Shown here: positions 46,037-57,105 of the stretch, piece by piece
How the letters are laid out: each line of letters opens with the position of its first letter
Position numbering within the stretch: position 1 is the first letter of the stretch
Source of the DNA: Heloderma charlesbogerti
Lineage: Eukaryota > Chordata > Lepidosauria > Squamata > Helodermatidae
Assembly: GCA_026122225.1 (NCBI GenBank)
Contig: JANEZZ010001902.1
Coordinates: forward strand, 1,302,001 to 1,366,000
DNA: 64,000 nt
Direction of reading: 5' to 3'
Program-made: the position numbers and the translations under genes
The notes under the pieces: model-generated
What the model was told of the DNA's origin: nothing
The model's database searches: none
The model's input: the letters and a program-made list of their open reading frames with translations, nothing else

Positions 46037-46560
46037 GTAAAAAAAACAAACAAAAAACACACACACCCGTGATAGGCTATGTAATGATTTACGTAGCCTA
46101 TCATGGCTAGAATTCCAAAGTCAGCCGTGATAGGCTATGTAAATCGTCACGTAGCCTATCATGGGTGACTTTGAAAAAAAAAAAAAAAAGCACGTACGCA
46201 AATGGCGGCTCCCATGGGGACCACCATTTGTGTTCCTTATTTTGACACAGCTAGTCTACGTAAAGATTTACGTAGACTACGGCGAAAATAAGGGCAACGC
46301 AAATAGCGTTCCCTTATTTTCGCTGTAGTCTACGTAAATGTTTATGTAGACTAGACGTGCCAAAATAAGGAACGCAAATGGCGGCGCCCATGGGCCGCCA
46401 CCATTTCGTACGCGCTTTTTTTCCCCCCCCCCCAAAGTCACCCGTGATAGGCTACGTGACGATTTACGTAGCTTATCACGGCTGACTTTGGAAATCTAGC
46501 CGTGATAGGCTACGTAAATCGTTATGTAGCCTATCACGGGTGTTTGTTTTTTTTTTACTT
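46037..46560. repeat. ~525-bp nested palindrome
   Basis: Left arm 46037-46300 and right arm 46306-46560 are inverse copies with few mismatches, around a spacer near AAATA (46301-46305). Sub-palindromes: 46066-46108 and 46126-46164 (CCGTGATAGGCTA ... TAGCCTATCA), 46250-46282 (AGTCTACGTAAA ... TTTACGTAGACT), and their mirror copies at 46318-46353, 46446-46481 and 46499-46540. Confidence 0.9.
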
Positions 46561-46813
46561 TACTTTTTTTTTTTGCAATGGCGGCGGCGGCAGCCGGTCG
46601 GGAGACCGGCCACCACCCCCGATGAAATGCTGCTGAACTGCCGCCGGGACCCGCTGCCGAGAGGGACATTCAGCCACGGTAAGTCCCATCCCGGGGGGGG
46701 AGGGGGCAGGGGGCCGGCGGAGAATTTCCCCACCAATTTCGGGGGGCCGAATGCGTTGACATTCGGCCTCCCGGAGATTCGTGGAGAAATTCTCCGCCAT
46801 GCCTAGTGATGGC

Positions 46814-46912
46814 TCAAAGTCACTGTGTGAACTTCATGGTGGGGATTTGAACCCAGGTCTTCCAAGTCTTAGTGTGATGCTAACTATTATTCCACACTGG
46901 GTCAGTTACTAA
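46814..46912 (-). mobile_element. SINE (squamate tRNA-type), head half of split copy
   Basis: Complement of the tRNA-like head: GATTTGAACCCAGGTCTTCC (B box region) and TGATGCTAACTATTATTCCA (A box region). It completes the SINE of 45720-45825. Confidence 0.82.
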
Positions 46913-48015
46913 TGTGACAAACTGGCTTAAAGACATCTTATTGGATCTGTTTAAGTGATTGATTGATGAATTAATTACATTTGCATAAAACTGAGATTTT
47001 TTATTTTTAAAAAGTCTGTGTTTCCGTTATTTGCAGGCATACTTGTTTTTAGAACATTAAGAAACAACATACATAATATAGGGCTGTAACATTTACTCGC
47101 TCTTCTGTATTCAGGATTAAAGAATTTCCTCCATCTATGGATCATCTAAAGGCTAACAACCAACCTATTATTTCTGTGTATCTGTACCATTTCCATATAT
47201 TGTGCAACCTTTCAGTACCTCTTTAGAGCAGTAACCGATTAGATGAGATAGTGATCAGACATCAGATAGTAATTCTCATCTAGTTTGTGTTGCTAGGCAG
47301 ATTATATGGTTATCCTACTTTCCTTCCCTCCCATCTCCTCCAACGTGCTCAGTGCCAATCATTTTAGGAGCTCCAAAGGCAAGAACTACATGCTATGGAA
47401 GGCACCCAAACAGAAAGGCTTGTCTGATGTCGTTGACTGGATGGTTTGTGTAAAGGAAAGTAGGCACAGCAGCCACCTAGTATGGATGGAGTTTTGTTGT
47501 TTTGTTTACTTGGCTGGGTGATGGTGATTGGCACCGCAGCAATGCAGGCAAAGGAGATGTAAGCATTCACTCTCCAGCTGCGATCTAGGTAAAAGTCACA
47601 ACCCCTGGATGACAATTAGCATTAGGAAAGACAAGGAGACATCTGAGACCCGTAAAGGTTTATTGGCTGCAGACAAAAATGCATCAGACAGAGGACGGTT
47701 TAAACTACAGCAGATTGGCTTTGGGGCATTGTCTGGTTAGAGCACTATTCCTAATCAATGTGACGAGGTTTGATTGATAGATTAATCAAGTCAATCGACT
47801 AAATGTTGCAGCCCTATTAAAATTTTTATTTTGTACAGTAATTAGTTCTTATGTTTTGTAGCCCAAACACCAATAGCATTTCTTAACAAAATCAATTCAC
47901 AAACTGGAGACTTGGAGAGAAGAATTTAAGCTCAGTTTTCTAATTGTTTTCACCCTCCATAAGCTTTATATTTTTAGCAGCTGTAATCTCTTATTCCTTT
48001 TTTGTATTAATTTAG
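46913..48015 (+). other. Intronic sequence, nothing recognised
   Basis: Short frames on both strands (47306-47521, 47364-47615) show no domain. No repeat family assigned. Confidence 0.5.
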
Positions 48016-48146
48016 GTGTTGTAGAAGCATGTAAAGATCTAGAATGTGAAGTGGTTTGGCATCCAAGTTTTACCTCTCCAACAACAGGAGAATTTGACTT
48101 GTGCGTGCATCAAGGAAAAACACTTAGACTAAAATGTTTTGCAAAG
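48016..48146 (+). CDS. CFAP47: CFAP47 exon 16 (residues 879-922)
   Basis: Acceptor GTATTAATTTAG, donor GCAAAG|GTAATA, phase 1 in and 0 out. It encodes VVEACKDLECEVVWHPSFTS and PTTGEFDLCVHQGKTLRLKC. 'vvea..dle.eVvW.Psf..p..gefdL.v..G....L.C.a' is the ASH domain ending common to CFAP47 and HYDIN-like proteins. Confidence 0.92.
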
Positions 48147-48499
48147 GTAATAGTGTAATATTCCATTATATGGCTACTGATTTTTCCAGTTTGCCTTGGG
48201 AAAATCTGTTTCCTTATGCTACTAATCTGGGGGGTGTCTCCATGAGTGATTTCCTCTGAGTTGGCTGCGTTTCGAGGTCATTAGGGATATATGACATCAT
48301 GGCCATCCAGCAGCCAGCCCCGGAGCTCATCAGGGAAAAACTGGATTTCCTGAGACTGCCTAAAGTCCAATTATTTTCCTTAAGTTGGGTTACCCCTGGT
48401 ATAGTTGCTGTGTGCCCCAACTCCCGCATTTAACTTGGGTATGCTAGCCCTGCCCAGGGGTATGCCTTTCACTGTGACCCCGGTCAAGGGGCGTTTCCT

Positions 48500-49160
48500 G
48501 TGTGTTTCCCATCCCTGCACAAACCGATTAGTGTCTACTCAGAGGTAACTCCCAATGTGGTCAATGAGGCTTCTCCCCTGAATGCCCACATCAGAACTTA
48601 CAGAGATCCCCCTCAATTGAAATGGCACAGTTCCCTAAGTGCTGTAAAGTGCGATCTCAAAGCTCCAATTCCCCATTCTTTGGTTTATTGCCTTAGGAAG
48701 TAACTATTTCACACCTTCGTTATAGAGATCCTAGGCAGCACTGGGTTGGAAAGGGGTCTGATTTCCCGTCTTTGTGTTTACTGCTCTCTTTCCTACAACA
48801 AACCCATTAGTGTCGCCTCAGAAGTAACTCCCATTGTGCTGAATTAGGCTTGCCCTCTGAATGCCTACATCAGAATTTACAGAGATCCCCCTGAACTGAA
48901 TACAGAGTTTAAAGCACTGATTCTCTGAAGCCTGTAAAGCACTTTAGTGAACCTGCCATTCACCTATTTTCCGTGGCTTGGCTTATTGCCTTAGAAAGTA
49001 ACTACTTCACACCTTCGTTATAGAGATCCTGTGGTTAGAAAGGGTGCTGGCTTCCCATCCTTGTGCCCCCCCCTTTTCCAGCACAAGCATATGTGTGTCT
49101 ACTTGTCAGTAACTCCCACTATGCTTAATGAGGCCTGCTCCTGAAATGCAGGTGCATCTG
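48500..49160 (+). repeat. ~281-bp tandem repeat, about 2.3 copies
   Basis: Units start near 48507, 48788 and 49070. Shared blocks are ATTAGTGTC(T/G)(A/C)CTCAGA, GTAACTCCCA, ACAGAGATCCCCCT and TTTCACACCTTCGTTATAGA (or with CTTC), each about 281 bp apart. The third unit stops after ~90 bp. Confidence 0.85.
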
Positions 49161-49499
49161 GAGCTTCAGGGGAAAGGAGGAAGGAGTGGCGGGGGGAGGG
49201 CTTCTCTTACTGGTTGAGCAACCCCTGCCAGTCAGATGACGTTCACTCCAACCCCCACCCCCACCAGGAAATATGTTCTGTGAAGCAATTTTTACTGGTG
49301 TGAAGCACTTGCTCATGGAGCCCTGCATGGACAAAAGCACGGCAAAGCTGATTCCTTTTTAAAAAATCCGGTACTCCTCCATTCGCTTCTCCTTCCGTTG
49401 TCATGGAGACATGGTCCTGAAGTGACAACTTTATTTAAGCAAAATAAAAGAAATCTCTGCTTCAGTAGAATGAACCACTGAATATTAAAATAAGACAGT

Positions 49500-50345
49500 C
49501 CATGGCATAGATTATCCTGTTTGGGCTAGGCTCCAAGCTCACCGGGGAAATGGACTGCAACAATGACATTTACTGGCAGGGCAGTGTAACGGCAAGTAAG
49601 CCAGGGTTACTTCTGGTAATGTCAGGTCAAGGCAAACTAGGCAGTCAGGTAAGGTCAGGTTAGGTCAAGTCAACACAGGTACAGCAAGGATAGGTTTAGA
49701 TAGGCAGAAGCATTCAGGACCTTGGATAGATCACTGGGAAAACTTGCTGGGGTGTTGTCACCCATGGAAGTGTATTTTTACTTCAGCAGAGTCCTAAGAA
49801 GGCTGGCCAGCCTAGTCCCACTGTTGCCCCTGCCTGTTCTGAGGAGATTCTGTGCCCTTAAAACACCACTGCCTGGCTCTGGCTCCTGTAGCATGGTGGT
49901 GACGGGTTGCTCTGGAAGTGAGTCTTCTGAATCTGAGAAGTCTGGTAAAGCAATGTCCCATGGCCTGGAAGGACTCAGAGTGGGGGATGGTGACTGCTGA
50001 AGAGACGCCTGCACCCCGCCTGTGTCCTCCTCTGTGCTGGAGCATGGGTTGAGGCCAAGAAACATGCCACCGAGGCAGCATATCCACCGACAGAAACAGA
50101 GGATTCCACCTTCAAGAGGAAGGAGCCCAGCTAGCATGGCAGATATTTAGGGCAGCCACTTGGTCCATACTGACAGCAGACATTAGAAGATCACACCTTC
50201 TCATCAGCAGAGGGAGCCTTTGGCAGGCATGTCCTGCAAAGGGTTCTTCTCCCCTAGGGCAGGCTAGCTCAGAACAGAAACTGACAGGTGAGTACAGAAT
50301 TTCCATTTCTCCTGCCTTTAGCATCCTGGTCAGGTTACTAGACAT
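49500..50345 (-). repeat. Unidentified dispersed repeat, copy A
   Basis: Blocks shared with 62560-63235 in the same order: CAC(A/G)TACTGGCAGGGCA-like (49570), GGTCAGGTCAA, a stretch around GTCTTCTGAATCTGAG (49922) and TGTGTCCTCCTCTGTGCT (50021). The Ser/Asp/Glu-coding stretch and size recall a retroelement LTR or leader, read on the - strand, but I cannot name the family. Confidence 0.55.
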
Positions 50346-50678
50346 GAGGGGACAAAATCCTCAGGTAGCTGCTGACCAGCTGCCATGAAGCAGCAGCCAC
50401 CACCACCTGCCCTCTTTCTCTCACCAGTTGTGGTGGGATTGGGCCCTCTTGGTAGAATTGGGTAACTGCCCTCTGTCAAGTGAATGGGGAGAAGGAGAAA
50501 TCTCTTCCCCTTATGCGTATGCCAAGCCATTCTCTTACTCATGTCATGTCTGCCTTGTGAGATGGACATTGTACAGCCCTTTCTGATATTAACAATTTAT
50601 TCTCTAGAACGACTCATGGGAACACTTCCATGGTTTACAGTGGTAAAGTGAGAAGCAGTTGTCAATGTAATTGATTCT

Positions 50679-51240
50679 TGTCAGGGATGAGCCCCAGCCT
50701 TTTCAGATGTCTGACAACTCCGATTCTGAGTCAGAGTTGGAACTGCTAGATCAAGGCATGGAGGAGGGACCCTCCCTAGAGTACCTAGATGCTGGGAGGG
50801 TTTCCGCTGATGGTCTCGACAAACAGATGGCACGGTCTGAGTCTCTGCCCCCTCCCTCTACTGTGGGAATTCAAGTTTCCAAGGAGGAGGGGAGGAAGAG
50901 GGGCGTGACTTGAGAGATGCTGGGGTGCGTTGCAAAGCAAAGTGGGAAAAGTTAGAGGCAGGGCTCAGATGCTCCACCCAGATAGCCACTCTTGGAAACC
51001 AACATAGGAGGGAGCCACCCTAAGGGAGGGGCATCACTGCGAAGCTAGCTGGACCATGGGGTTCATACCCAAACTGCCTGCAATTTCTCTATCCCCTGCT
51101 TCGTCTCCTCTGCTTAGAGATTGCTGATTAGTTGTTAGGGCCTGGGGCAGTCTGAGAGTTTCCTTGAATTTGCACTTGTAGAGAGGCTACTCTCTAGCAA
51201 AATAAAGTGTATTAACCTGAAGCTGTGTCTGTTGTGGTGA
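50679..51240 (+). repeat. Possible solo LTR
   Basis: It starts TGTCAGGGATGAGCCCCAGC and ends after a polyadenylation-like AATAAAGTG (51201-51209) and CTGTGTCTGTTGTGGTGA. An open frame of about 80 codons with DNSDSESELELLD lies at its start. The layout fits a retroelement LTR, but target duplication and family are unresolved. Confidence 0.4.
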
Positions 51241-51258
51241 TGATTGCGAAGGAAAAGT

Positions 51259-51621
51259 TCAGTTCTCCTCCAATTCAGAAATGACTTGTTCAGCATGCAT
51301 TTGCCAGGCTGCTTGCTGAATGATTCTTTTCATCTCATTGTTCCACCAGGGATCATCAGTTTTTCCCCTGTTATTTTTCCTTCTGATCCTCACAGAATCC
51401 TGCTCTCCACTATTTTCTTTCCATGTCATAACACACAATTTGCTGTGTAAACTGAGACTAAGCTTTATCTCTTGCATCTCAGCCTCCCAAAGCACAATAT
51501 CCCTGCTGTGTTTGTTTTGGCCTTTCCAAGCATTGGTTAGTAGACTATTCATGCTCACATCCTTGCCTGGTTTCTGTAAAGTCAAAAGAGTGTGTGCTGG
51601 AACATGTGCATTGATCATCAT
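51259..51621 (-). CDS. Unassigned 120-codon frame, - strand
   Basis: The frame starts at ATG (51621) and ends at TGA. It has an ordinary, non-repetitive amino-acid mix, including DDPWWNNEMKRIIQQAAWQM and HSRDIVLWEAEMQEIKLSLS. It looks more like a real protein fragment than most chance frames here. I do not recognise it. It lies between the possible LTR and CFAP47 exon 17. It could be a processed pseudogene fragment, an unlisted mobile-element gene, or chance. No ribosome-context or splice evidence supports it. Confidence 0.25.
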   Translation of the reverse strand: MMINAHVPAHTLLTLQKPGKDVSMNSLLTNAWKGQNKHSRDIVLWEAEMQEIKLSLSLHSKLCVMTWKENSGEQDSVRIRRKNNRGKTDDPWWNNEMKRIIQQAAWQMHAEQVISELEEN

Positions 51622-51650
51622 GCATTATTTTTATTTGTTCTCAATATTAG

Positions 51651-51773
51651 CTTGGCTCCACTAGTGTTCAGTTTAAGGAACAAAGGATCACGTTTAATCA
51701 TGCTCCTCTACATTTAACTACCTGCAGGACAGCCATTCTTCAAAACATGGGACATAACCATGCATACTTCCAG
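51651..51773 (+). CDS. CFAP47: CFAP47 exon 17 (residues 923-963)
   Basis: Acceptor CTCAATATTAG, donor TTCCAG|GTGAGG, phase 0 in and 0 out. It encodes LGSTSVQFKEQRITFNHAPL and HLTTCRTAILQNMGHNHAYF. 'vqF.eqri.Fn.apl..t....ilqN.G.nhAyFqv' is a further ASH domain start, continued by exon 18. Confidence 0.92.
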
Positions 51774-52098
51774 GTGAGGCATACGTAGTGTGGATAACAT
51801 TGTGGATATAGCTGTGTAACCTTGCCCCAAATTTACCCTAACACTGCTGTTGGAATGCTCACAAGAGCAGTCTCCAAGGCTACCTTCCAAATAGTGTATA
51901 AAAAAGGAAAGTTGGCAGACACTAGCAAATCGCTGAACTTGAAATCTGCAGGTGGGACATTTGGCTAATGGCTGAGAAGGTTGAGGAAAAATGGAAAAAT
52001 ATGCAGTACTTTTTTTTTTTAGTGCTCTTTATAGATTTAGAGTCACTTTGTTACTTTAGGAACAAAAATGTATTATGTATAACTTTGCACATAAAACT

Positions 52099-54051
52099 AT
52101 AATTAAAATTGTTGTTGTTCAGTCATTCAGTCATGTCCGACTCTTCGTGACCCCAAGGACCATAGCACGCCAGGCCTTCCTGTCCTGCGCTCCCTCCTGG
52201 AGTGTGCTCAAGTCCATATTCATTGCATCGGAGATGCTATCTAGCCATCTCATCCTCTGCCGTCCCCTTCTCCTTTTGCCTTCAATCTTTCCCAGCATCA
52301 GGGTCTTTTCCAGGGAGTTTTCTCTTTGCATTAGGTGGCCAAAATATTTGAGCTTCAGCTTCAGTATCTGCCCTTCCAATGAGCACTCAGGGTTGATTTC
52401 CTTTAGTATGGACTGATTTGACCTCCTTGCAGTCCAGGGGACTCGCAAGAGTCTTCTCCAGCACCACAGTTCGAAAGCATCGATTCTTCGGCGCTCAGCC
52501 TTCCTTATAGTCCAGCTCTCACAGCCATACATTGCTACTGGGAAAACCATAGCTTTGATTATATGAACCTTTGTCGGCAAGGTGATGTCTCTGCTTCTTA
52601 CTATGCTGTCTACGTTTGCCTTAGCTTTCCTCCCAAGGAGCAAGCATCTTTTAATTTCATGGCTGCAGTCACCGTCTGCGGTGATCTTGGAGCCCAAGAA
52701 AATAAAATCTGTCACTGCTTCCATTTCTTCCCCTTCTATATGCCAGGAAGTGATGGGGCCAGATGCCATGATCTTTGTGTTTTTAATGTTGAGTTTCAAA
52801 CCAGCTTTTGCCCTCTCCACTTTCACCCTCAACAAGGGGCTCTTTAGATCCTCTTCGCTTTCTGCCATTAGGGTGGTATCGTCTGCATATCTGAAGCTGA
52901 TGATAATTCTTCCGGCAATCTTGATTCCGACCTGTGATTCATCCAACCTAGTGTTTCTCATGATGTACTCTGTATATAAGTTAAATAAGCAGGGTGATAA
53001 TATGCAGCCTTGTCGTACTCCTTTCCCAATTTTGAACCAATTGGTTGTTCCATGTCCGGTTTTTACTGTTGCTTCTTGACCCTCGTACAGGTTTCTCAGG
53101 AGACAGGTAAGGTGGTCTGGTACTCCCATCTATTTAAGAATTTGCCAGAGTTTGCTGTGATCCACACAATCAAAGGCTTTAGTGTAGTCAATGAAGCAGG
53201 AATAGATGTTTTTCTGGAATTCTCTTGCTTTCTCCATGATCCAGCGAATGTTGGCAATTTGATCTCTAGTTCCTCTGCCTCTTCGAAACCCAGCTTGTAC
53301 TTCTGGTAGTTCTCGGTTCACATACTGCTGAAGCCTAGCTTGTAGGATTTTGAGCATAACCTTGCTGGCATGTGAAATGAGCACGATTGTACGGTAGTTT
53401 GATCACTCTTTGGCGTTGCCCTTCTTTGGAATTGGAATGTAAACTGACCTTTTCCAGTCTTGTGGCCATTGTTGAGTGTTCCAAATTTGTTGGCATATTG
53501 AGTGCAGCACTTTAACAGCATCATCTTTTAGGATCTTAAATAGCTCAGCTGGAATACTGTCATCTCTGCTAGCTTTGTTGTTAGTAATGCTTCCTAAGGC
53601 CCACTTGACTTCACTCTCAAGGATGTCCGGCTCAAGTTCAGTGACCGCACTATCATGGCTATCAGGGACATTCAGATCTTTCCTGTATAGTTCTTCTGTG
53701 TATTCTTTTCACCTCTTCTTAATCTCATCTGCTTCTGTTAGGTCCCTGCCTTCTTTGTCCTTTATCATGCCCGTCTTTGCACAAAATGCTCCCTTGAGAT
53801 CTCCGATTTTCCTGAAGAGATCTCTAGTCTTTCCCATTCTATTGTTTTCCTCGATTTCTTTGCATTGTTCATTTAAGAAGGCCTTCTTGTCTCTCCTTGC
53901 TGTTCTCTGGAAATCTGCATTCAGTTGGATATATCTTCCCCTTTCTCCTTGCTTTCGCTTCCCTTCTTTCCTCAGCTACTTGTAAAGCCTCATCAGACAG
54001 CCACTTTGCTTTCTTGCATTTCTTTTTCTTTGGGATGGGATAATTAAAATT
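52099..54051 (-). mobile_element. BovB (RTE) LINE, 1.9 kb, antisense to CFAP47
   Basis: Flanked by a perfect 12-bp target duplication ATAATTAAAATT (52099-52110 and 54040-54051). The - strand begins inside the endonuclease/RT linker (KKKKCKKAKWLSDEALQ, 54035) and carries the RT in frames 53524-53318 and 53384-53130, then a 332-codon frame 53129-52131 with YTEYIMRNTRLDESQVGIKI, FRYADDTTLMAES and the C-terminus. It ends in (GTT)n. The intact target duplication and long frame mark it as one of the younger insertions here. Confidence 0.95.
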
Positions 54052-54570
54052 AAAAACATGTAAAAGTAATCTCAGTACATTTCTCATTACTGTCTGAATA
54101 AACGTTACTTTTAAATTTAATATACCAAACATGATAATTTTATGAGCAAACTAAGTTATATATAATACATTTACGTTCCCATTTTGTCTGACCAGATGGA
54201 ACTTCAGCAAGTACTAGTAATCCCTGAAACATCTGAATCATTCCAGAAGCCAGAAGAAGCAGGAAAAGCCGGTGTACCGCATCTTTTTCTGTTTCTGGGG
54301 AATTGGTTGAGGTGGAGCTTAAGGAAATCTGGTCTGAAGGGAAAGTTATTGAGAGCTTATTTAGTTGGGGAAGACTTCCTTACCTGTTAGGAATTGTAAC
54401 CGAACATAAGAACCTTTAAGGTGTAAAGTTTAGGCAATCTCAACATATTATTTGAAGAGTGACATTTTATTTCCTTTTATAAATAATTCCCTTTAATAAA
54501 CATCTTAATTATTGTTCATCAGTCCTATGCCTATGCCATAGGAACTAGGCGTCTGAGTTTCTTTTTAGAT

Positions 54571-54631
54571 AGGCTTATTTGGAGGTGTTTTAGGCTTATT
54601 TTGGAGGTGTTTTAGGCTTATTTTGGTGGTA
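54571..54631 (+). repeat. ~22-bp tandem repeat x3
   Basis: TAGGCTTATTTTGGAGGTGT-type unit three times in a row with small changes. Confidence 0.85.
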
Positions 54632-54739
54632 GCACTAAATGTTTTATAGCTAAGGCAGCGTTTCCTAATGATGAGGTCTAATTGGGAAGTGAATTCAAAA
54701 AGTGACCTATCTTGCAGATGTAATATGTGATGTCAGTGG

Positions 54740-55420
54740 CTGGTAGTGCTTTTTTTATCAGCTTTGACTAGTTCACAAACTGCTGTCCTACCTGGAGAAT
54801 GCAAGCCTGGCCTCAGACATCCATGGACTATTTACATCCAGACTGGACCATTACAATGCTCTCTATATGGGGTTGTCTTTAAAGACACATTGAAAACTAC
54901 ATTTGGTACAAAATGTGGCCACCAGAATGCTGGTAGGAGCAAAGTCATCAGAATATATTACACTAATTACATTGGTTACAATTTGTTTCTGGCTCAATTT
55001 TCAAGTGATGGTTTTAACTTGATTCTAGGCCATTTAGGCCTTTTCCCAGATTAATCTCCCTGAGCCGTATGTTTGGTATCAGAGGCTTTGCTCTTTGGCC
55101 TGACTTTAGCAGATGTTTGATTGGCAGGTGCCAGGGATAGGGCCCTCTTAATAGTGACACTGCACCCTATCAGATCTTTCTGGTGATATCTGACAAGTCC
55201 CCTTACTTCCTGTTTTTAGATAGGTGCTGAAAGCCTTTTTATTGCAGAAGGCATTTTATAATTGTTTATGTTTTAATTGAATCTTCTATTTTATGCTGGT
55301 TTTAACACTGCTGTGTTTTGCATGCAATATATTTTTAGCCTATTTTATTGTTTACATACTTTATTTTTTTTGTAAGGTGCTTTGTTAATTTGTGTTAAAA
55401 GTCTGATATAAATTATTTAA
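54740..55420 (+). mobile_element. Old L2-type LINE 3' end, sense
   Basis: Frames from 54746 read FTSRLDHYNALYMGLSLKT-like text when small shifts are allowed, the L2 C-terminal block also seen at 58.4-59.0 kb. It is followed by a T-rich 3' end with TAAGGTGCTTTGTTAATTTG. Strongly decayed. Confidence 0.7.
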
Positions 55421-55553
55421 GGGTGCAATCCTATGCATATTTAGACAGAAAGAAGTCCTACAATTCCCAGCATGCCACACTAGTATAGCTGGCTGGAGAG
55501 ATGCTGGAAATTTTAGGACTTCTTTCTGTCTAAACATGCATAGGATTGCAGCC
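55421..55553. mobile_element. Short Harbinger-like MITE
   Basis: GGGTGCAATCCTATGCATAT, TTAGACAGAAAGAAGTCCTA at the left is repeated inversely at the right (TAGGACTTCTTTCTGTCTAA, ACATGCATAGGATTGCAGCC). Arms are about 43 bp. TAA flanks both sides (55418-55420 and 55554-55556). Confidence 0.88.
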
Positions 55554-55743
55554 TAAGTAAAGTAAAAAATGAAAAAGATGTCACATAGAAACCAAAGGTG
55601 CAAAGTTAAAGTTGCATGGAAGTGAGAGACTTTTTTTTAGCTCATGGCTACATTTTGTCAGGAAGACAGGGAACAGGTAGGCTTATTTCTTTGCAGCAGA
55701 ACTCCTAGAAAATAGGTTTTATAATACTTATTTTTACTGGCAG

Positions 55744-55875
55744 GTCCTTGATGCCGATCCTCTTCCTGGAATGATTATCACTCCTTTTCAGGGTGTGGTA
55801 CCTGTGGGAGGCCGCACTGAAATAAAAATCTTCTTCAGACCAAATGCATTAATGAAATTTGATAGCAGAGTGGAG
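55744..55875 (+). CDS. CFAP47: CFAP47 exon 18 (residues 964-1007)
   Basis: Acceptor TTTTTACTGGCAG, donor GTGGAG|GTAATG, phase 0 in and 0 out. It encodes VLDADPLPGMIITPFQGVVP and VGGRTEIKIFFRPNALMKFD. 'p..G.vPvGg..ei.i.F.P.' is the standard ASH signature. Confidence 0.93.
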
Positions 55876-56362
55876 GTAATGAAATTTGAACAGCTGTCTA
55901 GAAGTTATTAGCCTTGAAAAGATACTTATATTTTAATATGCTAATAGATTTTTTTTGCAACTGTGAAATGTTTGGCAGTGATTGGGTGAGTTTCTGTGAT
56001 GTCATGAAATGCTCATTAATGTTCTATGTGCAGAGTTAATAAAACAGTCAGCAGTAGAATCTTTGGAACAGTTCAACTTCTGTGAGAATAATGAAAGGTT
56101 CTGTTTGCCTGGAAAAACTGCTCAAAATACTGTATGGAGAGGAGGAAAATGGAAGGGAGATTTAGGACTGGAAAGTTGGATAAGAAGAGATCTCAAAAGG
56201 CAAGCAGTCCATTTCATTTTCATTTCATTTATTACATTTCTGTACCGCCCAATAGCCAAATCTCTTTGGGCTGTTTACAGAGATCAAAAACCTTAAAAAT
56301 ATAATATTGTACATAATATCATTTTTTTTTTACATACAAATATACAAACATATAAACAGATA

Positions 56363-56403
56363 GCGTGCGCGCTCGCGCGCGCACACACACACACACGCAC
56401 ACA
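56363..56403. repeat. Alternating purine-pyrimidine tract (CG/CA)n
   Basis: GCGTGCGCGCTCGCGCGCGC then (AC)n; almost strict alternation over ~40 bp. Confidence 0.9.
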
Positions 56404-56872
56404 AAAAGACTGGAATTGCTGAAGGAAGGGAACAAAGTAGGAACTGGACTGAAAAACTGGAATATCAGGAAGTGATATGGGAAGTCATAGCTGGTGAAAT
56501 TCTTCTCAGGCAGTGAGACACCAGAGGCAGAAGGAAATGGGATATATTTCATGAATTGATTTGAAGCAGCTGGTCTAATCCACTAGAGAGAGAGGTGATG
56601 CATCCTCTGAGCTTAGTTGCCCTGTGCAGGCTTGCTCAGTGGGATATGTTACACCAGGGAGAAAATTACTGGAGAGGCAAAAGCATACAATTTCACTGCC
56701 TCCTGATATTTTAATCTTGGTTAAAAGAATCAGGGGTGTTATATCTGCACTGGCCCCTATTGAGGATGACTCACTTCTTTATATAAAAATGCTTACACTA
56801 TGCACTGCTGTTTCAGCAACTGTTAAAGTAGCTAAAAAAAGCAATTGTAAATACACATAAAACAACCAATGT

Positions 56873-57105
56873 AGTGAATTGGTTAGAGTGTTGGATTGGG
56901 ACTCGGGAGATCTGGCTTCTAGTCCCCACTCAGCCATGAAGCCCACTGGGTGACTTTGGGTCAGTCACTGAGTCTCAGCCTAACCTACCTCACAGGGTTG
57001 TTGTGAGGACAAAATGGAGAGGAGGAGGAAGACCACGTAAGCCGCCTTGGGTTCTTTGCAAGAGAAAAAAAAGGTGGGATATAAATGTAATAATAAATAA
57101 AAATG
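56873..57105 (+). mobile_element. tRNA-derived SINE, squamate type
   Basis: GAATTGGTTAGAGTGTTGGA (A box region), GGCTTCTAGTCCCCACTCAG (B box region), TGGGTGACTTTGGGTCAGTC, TACCTCACAGGGTTGTTGTG and GGTGGGATATAAATGTAATA in order. Full-length member of the family at 31848. Confidence 0.87.

Larger units (their letters stand above)
45826..46805. mobile_element. hAT-like non-autonomous element with giant nested palindrome
   Basis: It is bounded by an 8-bp direct repeat GTGATGGC (45818-45825 and 46806-46813) and 9-bp inverted ends TAGG[G/C]ATGG. Both suit the hAT superfamily. Inside are, in order, a GC-rich left arm with about three ~43-bp tandem units (45890-46025; CGAAATTCAGGCCGGG core), a near-perfect inverted repeat with ~260-bp arms centred at 46303 (46037-46560), and a GC-rich right arm. 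Each arm itself contains shorter palindromes built on GTGATAGGCTACGTAA and AGTCTACGTAAA. No coding frame is evident. Confidence 0.82.
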
